Shown one piece after another: positions 7,592-14,232 of a stretch of DNA of 15,769 bases (position 1 is the stretch's first letter; every line of letters starts with the position of its first letter). Below the pieces are notes generated by a model, which saw nothing but the letters and a program-made list of their open reading frames with translations, ran no database searches and was not told the DNA's origin. This DNA is from Planctomycetota bacterium. GTDB taxonomy: Bacteria > Planctomycetota > MHYJ01 > JACPRB01. The stretch lies in the NCBI GenBank assembly GCA_023261405.1, contig JAHFOZ010000059.1, positions 1 to 15,769 on the forward strand, given 5' to 3'. A program made the position numbers and the translations under genes.

Positions 7592-8443
7592 TTACGGCTT
7601 CTTGGCCGGGGGCAGATCCGTGGGGCGGATGGAGTCGGGCAGGGAGCCGCCCGGACGGATCTCCTTGCGATGCTCGAAGGGGTCGCTCGACGTCGCGGCC
7701 GCGGGGGCCCCGCCTGCGGATACGGTGGGGGGAGGGAGATCGGCCGGGCCCACGCCCTTGGAGAGCTTGAGGACCTGCCTGTCGGGAACGAAGGCGTTCA
7801 CGGCCGGAGGGACGGGCGGCGGGGCGCCGGCACGGATCACGAGCGTCACGGCGGTGCCCTCGGGAGGCAGAAGGTTCTTGGCGGTCTCCAACTTGATCAT
7901 CCCCTCCTCGCGCATCGTGAGTCCGCTCTGCATCACGCACTCGTCGGTCACGGGGAAGAGGGCGATCAGCGTGCCCGAGGTGTCGGCGGCGAACTTCCCC
8001 TCCTTGAGCGCGGAGCCCGTGAAGTGCCACTTGATCGGGGGAAGCGGCCGGCCCGTGCGCTTCTCCACCAGGATGCTCTCCATCCGGATCTGGCTCGCAG
8101 GCCGTCCACCCGCGGCGGGAAGGTCGAGGAGCAGTTGGATCTCGGGGCCGGAGCAGGGGTCGTCGCCGCGCCCGGGCTTGCCCGCCTTCAATCCGATGGA
8201 CTCGATCGCCTTGTGGATCTCGCTCGGGGCGGCGTCGAAGACCACTACCGTCTCGTGCGCTTTCTGCCCCTTGGGCGTGGGAAGCGTGGCGATCACCTCG
8301 ATGGGATAGACCTCGGGGAGGTTCGGCAGCTTCCGGGGCGCGATCTTGCACGCCACGCGGACCTCCTTCTTGGCCGGGTCCGCCGTGACGGGGCCGGCCT
8401 GGGGAAGGAGCGCCAGGAACGCCGCGAACGCAGTGAGGCTCAC
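7592..8443 (-). CDS. YdjY-like domain secreted protein
   Basis: 283 residues. The start is GTG at 8443-8441, overlapping the upstream stop as GTGA and preceded by GGAGGGA (8457-8451) at 7-base spacing, so the unusual start codon is well supported. Residues 4-21 form a weakly charged hydrophobic segment that could be a signal peptide (cleavage near VTA-DP). The core has AHETVVVFDAAPSEIHKAI (62-80) followed by IGLKAGKPG, a pattern I associate with the YdjY domain of planctomycete secreted proteins; this is from memory. The C-terminal third is Pro- and Ala-rich and looks disordered. It is the last gene of a four-gene operon of secreted-type proteins. Biochemical function unknown. No terminator with a U-tract follows it. 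Confidence 0.8.
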   Translation of the reverse strand: MSLTAFAAFLALLPQAGPVTADPAKKEVRVACKIAPRKLPNLPEVYPIEVIATLPTPKGQKAHETVVVFDAAPSEIHKAIESIGLKAGKPGRGDDPCSGPEIQLLLDLPAAGGRPASQIRMESILVEKRTGRPLPPIKWHFTGSALKEGKFAADTSGTLIALFPVTDECVMQSGLTMREEGMIKLETAKNLLPPEGTAVTLVIRAGAPPPVPPAVNAFVPDRQVLKLSKGVGPADLPPPTVSAGGAPAAATSSDPFEHRKEIRPGGSLPDSIRPTDLPPAKKP

Positions 8444-9855
8444 TTTGCAATCCCTCCGTCGCCGATGCAGACGATAACCGTTTCGCCGCCCGCCGCCTTG
8501 CCCTCAAGGTTTGTCGTCGCCACGTAGAGGCGCCCCCCGTGGACGATGGGAGAGCCGTACACCATCCCCGGCGCCTTGACCGCCGGATCGGTCCCGAGGT
8601 CCAGCTTCCAGCGGCCCTTGCCGTCGGCCAGGGACATGGCATGCACGATGCCCTCGATGTCCGCCGCATAGACCGTGTCGCCCGCGACCGCGGCGCCCGC
8701 GAAGAATGCCGCGCCGCCCTTGTACGTCCAGCGGGGCTGGCCGCTCTTCGCCTCGAGCGCCATGACCTGCCCGCCCGTGTCGCAGACCAGCGCCAGGTCT
8801 TTCGTTGCGGCGACCGTCGCCAGCACCGCGCCCGAGGTATCGCGCCGCCACGCCACGCTGCCGTCCGCGGCCTTGAGGGCGAGCACCTCCCCCTTCGCGC
8901 TCGCCAGTTCCTTCGGGTCGTACCTCATGGTGCTCTGAGGCAGCAGGACCAGATCGCCCGCCATTGTGGCGCCGCCCCAGGCGTTGAACTTGAGCGGCGC
9001 CTTCCAGGCGTCCGCCCCGTCCGACGCGTTCAGGCAGAAGAGCGCGCGCTCGCCCAACTTTTCCTTCTCCAGGTAGGCCGAGGCCACGTAGACGCGGTCC
9101 CCCGCCACGAGCACGGGGGCGTCCACATGCCAGGCGCCCTGGCCCTTCTGCCAGGCGATCTTCGGCGCCGGCCGGGGCAGGTTTGCCTCATTGGGCGGGA
9201 TGGCAAAGTCGGCGTCCTTCTTCTTCTCGATCTCGTAGGCGTCTGAAAGCGCTTTCCACTTCTTCTCGATCGCCGCCTCGCCCTCGGCCAGCGTCAGATC
9301 CTTTCCGTCGAGGGTCACCTTCGCCATCTCCACCGAGAGGACGCCCGCGCCGCCGCCTCCCACAACGACGCGTCCGCCGACGATGGTCGGCGCGGCCTCG
9401 ATGTGGACCAGGTCACCGGGGACGTCGAGCCGCCAGAGCGAGCGGCCGTCCGAGGCGCGCAGGCAGTGGAGCGACGAGCCGTCCGTCTGGTGCATGCCCT
9501 CGCCGAAGACGAGCATCCCGCCGGCGATCGCGGGCGTGCCCACCGTGGGGAGCCGGACAATCGGGGCCCCCTTGCTCCAGAGCGGCACTTTTCCCTGGCC
9601 CGCATCGAACACGCGGAGGGCGCCCGTGTTGAACGCCCCCATGACGACCATGTAGAGCCGATCCGAACCCGCAGCCGGCGGCGCGAGGAACTGCTCTTTC
9701 GACCGGTAGACCCAGAGCACCCTGGGCTGCGCGGGCCCGGCCTTGCCGTCGACGTTCCCGGTCCTCGCGGGGCCGCCCCGATGGCCAGTCCAGTCCGCGT
9801 CCTGCGCGGCGGGGACGCACGCGGCCAGGAGGGAGAGAACCAGAGACGATATCAT
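8440..9855 (-). CDS. Secreted or lipidated PQQ-like beta-propeller protein with a helical insertion
   Basis: 471 residues from the ATG at 9855, which overlaps the upstream stop (ATGA); GGGAG at 9870-9866 could serve as RBS. The N-terminus MISSLVLSLLAACVPAAQ is hydrophobic but has no Lys or Arg. It contains LAAC, which fits a lipobox with Cys 13, or a signal peptidase I site near PAA-QD; I cannot decide. The mature protein opens with DWTGHRGGPARTG and then has PQQ-like blades such as LHCLRASDGRSLW, VLALKAADGSVAW, VMALEAKSGQPRW and VHAMSLADGKGRW. Residues about 185-240 are an insertion unlike a blade: a highly charged, probably helical stretch (AEGEAAIEKKWKAL, then YEIEKKKDADF) and a Pro-rich tail. 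Third gene of the operon, between the FG-GAP protein and the YdjY-like protein. Ligand unknown; PQQ binding should not be assumed. Confidence 0.88.
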   Translation of the reverse strand: MISSLVLSLLAACVPAAQDADWTGHRGGPARTGNVDGKAGPAQPRVLWVYRSKEQFLAPPAAGSDRLYMVVMGAFNTGALRVFDAGQGKVPLWSKGAPIVRLPTVGTPAIAGGMLVFGEGMHQTDGSSLHCLRASDGRSLWRLDVPGDLVHIEAAPTIVGGRVVVGGGGAGVLSVEMAKVTLDGKDLTLAEGEAAIEKKWKALSDAYEIEKKKDADFAIPPNEANLPRPAPKIAWQKGQGAWHVDAPVLVAGDRVYVASAYLEKEKLGERALFCLNASDGADAWKAPLKFNAWGGATMAGDLVLLPQSTMRYDPKELASAKGEVLALKAADGSVAWRRDTSGAVLATVAATKDLALVCDTGGQVMALEAKSGQPRWTYKGGAAFFAGAAVAGDTVYAADIEGIVHAMSLADGKGRWKLDLGTDPAVKAPGMVYGSPIVHGGRLYVATTNLEGKAAGGETVIVCIGDGGIAK

Positions 9856-12047
9856 CGCGTGGGGTCTCCCAGGAGGATGAAGGGATCCTGCCCCTCGTTG
9901 TTGAACACGACGTCCAGGATGCCGTCCTTGTTCACGTCGCCGACGGCCACCATGCGCGAGTTGAGCACCTTCTTGTCGAGGCCGATCGCCGCGCTCGCGT
10001 CCTGGAACTTCCCGCCGCCCAGGTTCCTGAAGTAGCGGTTGGTTCCGCCGAGGCAGGCGACGAGGAGGTCGGTCTTTCCCTTCTTGAAAAGGTCCGCCCA
10101 TGCCGCCGCGGTGCCGTGCCCGGCGAACTTCGCCAGGTCGCCGGACTCGGCCGTGACGTCGGTGAATTTCCAGTTCCCGTCATTGCGGAAGAGACGGCCC
10201 CCGGTGGGCTGCGGCACATAGATGTCCAGGTCGCCGTCGCCGTCGAAATCGGCGATCGCCGGCGTGACGCCGCCGGTCTTGATCTTGAGCAAGCCGCGGT
10301 CCTCGGTGAGACCTCCCGGCGTGTTTCGGAGGAAGATCCCGTCCGCCGCGGTGAAGAAGACGTCCTGGCGATTGTCGCCGTTCAGGTCGGCCACCAGGAG
10401 GTGGTCCCCCTTGAACATTCCGGCGCGGCCGTCGGGGCCGAGCCCCGCCTTGTCCGTCACGTCCTCGAACGCGGGGCTGGTCGCCTGCTCGGGCGCCTTG
10501 GCGGCGAAGTAGAAGCCGAACTCTCCCCCGCCCTGGCAGATCTTCAGGAGGAGCTTGTTTTTCCCGGGCTGCACCGCGAGCTTCGCGAGGGCCTGGTCGG
10601 GCGCCGCGCCGCGGCCCTCGTTCTGGGCGATGATCTTCTTGCCGTTGAACCAGACCGTGAGGGTGTCGTCGCTCCCGAAGGAGGCGGGGATCTCGCAGGC
10701 CGCGGCGGACTCCATCTCGCGGTAGAGATAGGCGACGGATTCGTTCTGGAAGGGGCCCGGGAGCGAGGGCAGGAAGCTGTGGACCTGCCCGTCGGGGAAA
10801 TTGGGCTGCTTCCATTCCGCCTGCTGGCCGCCCTTGGCGGGATACTTCTTCTTGAGGTCGATCTCGGTCTCGGGGGGATAGACCTTCTCGAAGCCCTGGC
10901 CGCCCGTGTTGTCGAAGCCGCCGATGAACTGCCACGGTCCGAAGACGGGGGCCTTGGCTGCGGCCGCGGCGGCCTTTGCGGGATTGCGGTAGAGGCGCAG
11001 GCCGAGGAAACCGTTGGCCACGAGGATGTCGGGCCTTCCGTCCGCATCATAGTCGAACCACGCGGCGGCGGTGACGTTGTAGTAGGGCTCCTTCGGCAGG
11101 AGCGCGCTGTCATCGCGGAAGGAAGTTCCGAGGTTCGTCAGGAGTTTCGGCCCGTTCGGGGCGCCGAGGAGGAGGTCCATTTTTCCGTCGGCGTTGTAGT
11201 CGGCCCACGAGGCGGACCGGGCGCCGCCCGAGCAGGGGAGGGCGACCTCGTTGAGCGCGCCGCCGTCGGGCTGGACGAGCACGACCTTCTGCTCGCCGAA
11301 GAGGCAGAGGTCCGTGTCGCCGTCGCCGTCGAAGTCGGCCGGGGCGATGCCTCGGGCGTCGGGGTCCACCCGGGCGAGCGCGGCGAGGTGGCTGAAGCCG
11401 GGCATGTGGGAGATGCGGCGGAAATCCTCGCTGCCCCAGCCCAGGAAATCGCGCGCGGCGTTGTAATCGGCGAGCTTGAGGCTGGCGCGGAGGCGCTGGA
11501 CCTTGGCCGTGCGGAGGTGCAGGGCGTTCTTGTCGCCGTCCACCATGGCCGGGACGATGACCTCGCGGTTGGCCAGAATCTCCTCGACGGCCATGACGAG
11601 TTTCTCGGGGCGGCCGGCGTAGCTGCGCAGGAGGAAGGGCTCGCCGTGGCTCATGCCCCAGTCGGCGCCTCCCCCGTAGGCCTGGTACCAGTACATATCG
11701 AGGCAGGTCTCGCTGGCGCCGCCCTGGTAAAAGAAGACGGCGAGCTTCCCGGGCTCGGCCCAGGCCATGATGTTCTGCCACTCGCGGGGGTGGAATCCCG
11801 CCTTGGCGATGTTGTGCCGGAGCACCTCGCCGGGGTGCTGCCCCTTCACGTCCCGGATCTTCTTGTAGAGGATGCGGTTGTTCTCCTTGTCCACCTTGTC
11901 GACCTGCATGACGAGGATGTTGGAGGACTGGGCGACCACGGCCCCGAGGGACATCGAGGCCTCGATGTAGGCCGTGGCGGGAGGCCCCGAGCAGAGGAGG
12001 ATCAGCGCCCCAAGGGCGGCGATGGACAGCGTGCGGGTGCGGGTCAT
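9852..12047 (-). CDS. Secreted FG-GAP/VCBS beta-propeller protein with YIEA N-terminal domain and inserted beta-sandwich-like domain
   Basis: 731 residues from the ATG at 12047, which overlaps the TPR gene stop and is preceded by AAGGAGGT (12061-12054) at 6-base spacing. A signal peptide ends at ATA26; the mature protein would begin YIEA. Residues 27 to about 215 are the N-terminal domain shared with the 14233-15336 product. FG-GAP/VCBS calcium-loop blades start near residues 238 (DFDGDGDTD), 283 (DYNADGKMD) and 332 (DYDADGRPD). Residues about 360-530 are a non-blade domain with GSDDTLTVWFNGKK and LAVQPGKNKLLLKI, resembling a galactose-binding-like beta-sandwich. Blades resume near 554 (DLNGDNRQD), 600 (DFDGDGDLD), 652 (DLFKKGKTD, calcium ligands mostly lost) and 704 (DVNKDGILD). 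Seven blades would make one integrin-like propeller split 3+4. Probably extracytoplasmic; a binding or structural role is inferred. Similar N-termini occur in planctomycete VCBS proteins as I remember them. Confidence 0.9.
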   Translation of the reverse strand: MTRTRTLSIAALGALILLCSGPPATAYIEASMSLGAVVAQSSNILVMQVDKVDKENNRILYKKIRDVKGQHPGEVLRHNIAKAGFHPREWQNIMAWAEPGKLAVFFYQGGASETCLDMYWYQAYGGGADWGMSHGEPFLLRSYAGRPEKLVMAVEEILANREVIVPAMVDGDKNALHLRTAKVQRLRASLKLADYNAARDFLGWGSEDFRRISHMPGFSHLAALARVDPDARGIAPADFDGDGDTDLCLFGEQKVVLVQPDGGALNEVALPCSGGARSASWADYNADGKMDLLLGAPNGPKLLTNLGTSFRDDSALLPKEPYYNVTAAAWFDYDADGRPDILVANGFLGLRLYRNPAKAAAAAAKAPVFGPWQFIGGFDNTGGQGFEKVYPPETEIDLKKKYPAKGGQQAEWKQPNFPDGQVHSFLPSLPGPFQNESVAYLYREMESAAACEIPASFGSDDTLTVWFNGKKIIAQNEGRGAAPDQALAKLAVQPGKNKLLLKICQGGGEFGFYFAAKAPEQATSPAFEDVTDKAGLGPDGRAGMFKGDHLLVADLNGDNRQDVFFTAADGIFLRNTPGGLTEDRGLLKIKTGGVTPAIADFDGDGDLDIYVPQPTGGRLFRNDGNWKFTDVTAESGDLAKFAGHGTAAAWADLFKKGKTDLLVACLGGTNRYFRNLGGGKFQDASAAIGLDKKVLNSRMVAVGDVNKDGILDVVFNNEGQDPFILLGDPTR

Positions 12048-13984
12048 GGCTTGACCTCCTTCAGCAGGGCGCGGGCGGGTTCGGCCCATTCGCCGGTCCC
12101 ATGGTCCTTCAGGATGCTCTCCAGGATGGGGACGGCCTGGGCGGCCTGATTGGCCGCCTTGAGCGAGGCCGCATGGTAGTAGCGGATGAGCGGGACCCAC
12201 GAGGCGCGCGCGGGGTCCTTCAGGAGCGCCGCCTCGTACTTCGTGCGGCACTCGGCGAGGATCACGACGGCCTGGGCAGGCTGGTTGAGCGGGTGGAGGT
12301 AGAGCTGGCCCTGCCGGAGGAGCGCCAGCGGCGCCACGGGAGCGCTGAGGTAGGGCTCGGCGCGGAAGCGCTCCAGCTTCTGGATGGCGCTGGCCGGGTC
12401 GCCCGCGAGGACGTAGCAGTTGGCGCGCTCGTACTCCGCCACGGGCTTGAGCGGGTGGGCCGCGTGCTGGGCGCGGAAGGCCTCGTAGAGCTCGCGCGCC
12501 TGGGTCGCCGCCTGGACGCGTTCCGCCGGGTCCGAGAGGAGCGTGGCAATCTGCTTGAGCGTGGCGCCCAGCTTCATCGTCATCTCGGGGAGCTTGTCCC
12601 CGGCGTTCGGAAGAGCCTTCTGGAACTGGGCCGCGGCCTCCTGCAGGTCCTTCAGGAGCTGGGCGGCCGAGAGGGCGTCCGCCGCGTCCTCGGCGGGCGG
12701 CACCGTGCGGAGGATGCACTCCGCATGCAGGGCGAAGGCGCCGGCCAGCTCGCCCGTGCGGTCGGCCTCAAGGATCGCGCGGAGGTTGGCCAGGGCCTGG
12801 GGAAACTTGCCGCCCCGGTACTGGGCCAGGGCCATGCGGTATCGCGCGGAGTTCACCGCCGCTCCCGTGCCGCTGCCCACGACCCGCTCGTACCGCTTGA
12901 CCGCCTCGGCGAAGAGGGCGGCGTCCTGGCCCTTGGCCTGGGCCTCGGCGAAGGCCGCGTCGGCACGGCTCAGGAGCACGCCGCCAAGGAAGGGGCTCGA
13001 CGGATACTGCTTCTCGAAGCGGACGGAGGCCTCCTCGGCCTCGCGGTACTGCTTCGCCGCGGAGTGCGCCCCGGAGAGGCGGGCGAGGGCCTCCTCGGCC
13101 TGGGGGCCGGAGGCGGCCAGCGGCTTGTAGACGCCCACGGCCCCGGCTGAATCTCCGGCCCGCTCGAGGGCGTCGCCCAGGGCGAGCTGGATCTGGCCCG
13201 TGGCGGGGCCGTTCTCCACTTCGGGGGCGGCGGCGGCCTTCTTCAGGTGTTCGGCCCCGTCCGCGGGCTTGGATCCGGCGGTGGCGAGGACCGCCTTCGC
13301 CATCCACCACCGTGCGGCGCGCGCGAGCTTTGCATGGTCCTGCACGAGCTGGAGGGTCTTGAGCGCCTCGGCGTTCTGTCCCACGCGGACCTGGCACATC
13401 CCCGAGCGCAGCCGTGCCTCCGCGATCCAGTCGATGCGCTTGTCCTTCTGGAGAAAGAGGGTGAATTTCGCGAGGGCATCGGCGAAGTTCTTCTGCTCGT
13501 AGCAGAGGACGCCCGAGTGGAAGACCGCCTCGGTCACGAAGTCGGGCGGGGGCCCGGGACGTTTCGTGGCGGCCGCGTGCTTCTCGTAGAGCGGGGGCAC
13601 GGCGTCGTAGTGCGCGGAGGCCTCGGTGGCCTCGCCGGCGCGGTGGTGCAGGCGTCCGAGCAGGTAGCGCGCATGGGCGCCGAAGGCCGGGTTCTCGAAG
13701 GGGGCCAGGCGGCTCAGCGCGCGGCCGGCCTGGAGGTCCTGCTCAAGCGCGAACGCCGCGCAGCCCGCGTAGTAGCATGCGCGGTCGCGGTTGGGGCTCT
13801 TGGCGAAGGCGGGGTCCTTGAGGGCCGATTCCAGCAGGGTGAGCGCTTCCTTGAACTTGGAAGCCGACAGGTGCGAGGCGGCCTGGTCGCAGGCGGACCC
13901 GAGCGGGTCGCCCTGGAACGCACCCAGGACGAGGCCCGCGAGGGCCATGGCGTGAAGGCCAATGATCATTTGCACGCTCTTCAT
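12044..13984 (-). CDS. Secreted TPR-like (helical repeat) protein
   Basis: 646 residues. The N-terminus has a signal-like segment (MKSVQMIIGLHAMALAGLVL, cleavage perhaps near LGA-FQ). The remainder is an Ala- and Leu-rich all-helical repeat array with TPR-like pairs, for example FKEALTLLESALKD, ARYLLGRLHHRAGEATEA, FADALAKFTLFLQKD, ALERAGDSAGAVGVYKPL, ALAQYRGGKFPQALANL and the C-terminal QAAQAVPILESILKD. The pattern resembles the BamD/YbgF-like outer-membrane and periplasmic TPR proteins, which are usually interaction scaffolds. Start: ATG 13984 touches an AAAGGGGAG directly upstream, so the spacing is too short for an ideal RBS; the ATG at 13969 (residue 6) has 15-base spacing and is an alternative that still leaves a signal segment. 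First gene of the four-gene minus-strand operon, with a promoter-like site upstream. Partner unknown, possibly the co-encoded propellers. Confidence 0.85.
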   Translation of the reverse strand: MKSVQMIIGLHAMALAGLVLGAFQGDPLGSACDQAASHLSASKFKEALTLLESALKDPAFAKSPNRDRACYYAGCAAFALEQDLQAGRALSRLAPFENPAFGAHARYLLGRLHHRAGEATEASAHYDAVPPLYEKHAAATKRPGPPPDFVTEAVFHSGVLCYEQKNFADALAKFTLFLQKDKRIDWIAEARLRSGMCQVRVGQNAEALKTLQLVQDHAKLARAARWWMAKAVLATAGSKPADGAEHLKKAAAAPEVENGPATGQIQLALGDALERAGDSAGAVGVYKPLAASGPQAEEALARLSGAHSAAKQYREAEEASVRFEKQYPSSPFLGGVLLSRADAAFAEAQAKGQDAALFAEAVKRYERVVGSGTGAAVNSARYRMALAQYRGGKFPQALANLRAILEADRTGELAGAFALHAECILRTVPPAEDAADALSAAQLLKDLQEAAAQFQKALPNAGDKLPEMTMKLGATLKQIATLLSDPAERVQAATQARELYEAFRAQHAAHPLKPVAEYERANCYVLAGDPASAIQKLERFRAEPYLSAPVAPLALLRQGQLYLHPLNQPAQAVVILAECRTKYEAALLKDPARASWVPLIRYYHAASLKAANQAAQAVPILESILKDHGTGEWAEPARALLKEVKP

Positions 13985-14002
13985 CTCCCCTTTACTGGAC
14001 TA

Positions 14003-14020
14003 ACTATAGCTGAAGGGGGC
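14003..14020 (-). promoter_or_regulatory. Candidate promoter of the minus-strand four-gene operon, with the shared GCCCCCTTCA element
   Basis: On the minus strand GCCCCCTTCA (14020-14011) is followed directly by GCTATAGT, containing a TATAGT -10-like hexamer (14008-14003), 18 bases before the ATG at 13984. A CTGACA (14038-14033) is present, but the gap to the hexamer is 24 bases, too long for a normal -35, so no convincing -35 is seen. The same GCCCCCTTCA-GCTAT arrangement lies upstream of the 15336 gene. Confidence 0.4.
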
Positions 14021-14063
14021 TCCTCCGTGTCGTGTCAGTCGCCGAATAAGTCCTTCGACTCGC

Positions 14064-14110
14064 AAGTTCGTGACCCGTTGCCTCCCCAGGGCAGACCGGG
14101 TCCCGAACTT
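14064..14110. repeat. Hairpin 1 in the 14 kb intergenic region (imperfect inverted repeat)
   Basis: The left arm AAGTTCG (14064-14070) plus GACCCG (14072-14077) pairs with CGGGTC (14097-14102) plus CGAACTT (14104-14110), with one mismatch between the two blocks. An inner TGCC/GGCA (14079-14082 with 14090-14093) can extend it. No U-tract follows on either strand, so it is not a classical intrinsic terminator. It could be a Rho-linked or processing structure downstream of the 14233 gene, or a REP-like element. Confidence 0.7.
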
Positions 14111-14142
14111 CTGCGGCTCCGCACCCGTGGTTCGACACGCTC

Positions 14143-14183
14143 GATTCCCTGGGTTGCCCGCGAGCGGAGCAGCCCGGGGAATC
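14143..14183. repeat. Hairpin 2 in the 14 kb intergenic region (15-bp inverted repeat)
   Basis: GATTCCCTGGGTTGC (14143-14157) pairs along its whole length with GCAGCCCGGGGAATC (14169-14183), 13 Watson-Crick pairs and two G-T wobbles, around an 11-base loop that can itself form CCG/CGG. It lies between two minus-strand genes, 50 bases downstream of the stop at 14233. No T-run follows on the minus strand, so an intrinsic terminator is doubtful. It is preceded, on the plus strand, by a 10-mer also found before hairpin 1. Confidence 0.75.
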
Positions 14184-14232
14184 AAAGCTGACTCACCACC
14201 AGGTAATGTGTGACACGAGCCGCCATTCTGTT

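Noticed and set aside
7585..7608. Bidirectional terminator between the convergent genes (CGGCC/GGCCG)
   Set aside because: Only a 5-bp stem with a 14-base loop and no T-tract, lying partly inside the YdjY-like gene; chance is likely in this composition.
10116..12149. Plus-strand open frame of 677 codons opposite the FG-GAP gene
   Set aside because: Its repeated VAVAVEIG-like stretches are simply the reverse complement of the DFDGDGD calcium loops; it has no start signal and no independent domain.
14143..14183. Intrinsic terminator of the 14233 gene
   Set aside because: The stem is strong, but no T-run follows it on the minus strand (the next bases are GAGCGTGTCG), so it is listed as an inverted repeat.
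14128..14184. tRNA or tmRNA 3'-end-like string (GGTTCGAC followed by GATTCCC)
   Set aside because: No acceptor stem, anticodon arm or CCA end can be folded around it; the bases are explained better by hairpin 2.
13247..14191. Plus-strand open frame of 314 codons covering the TPR gene start and the two hairpins
   Set aside because: It is mostly antisense to the TPR gene, with biased shadow composition, and its tail translates the inverted repeats.
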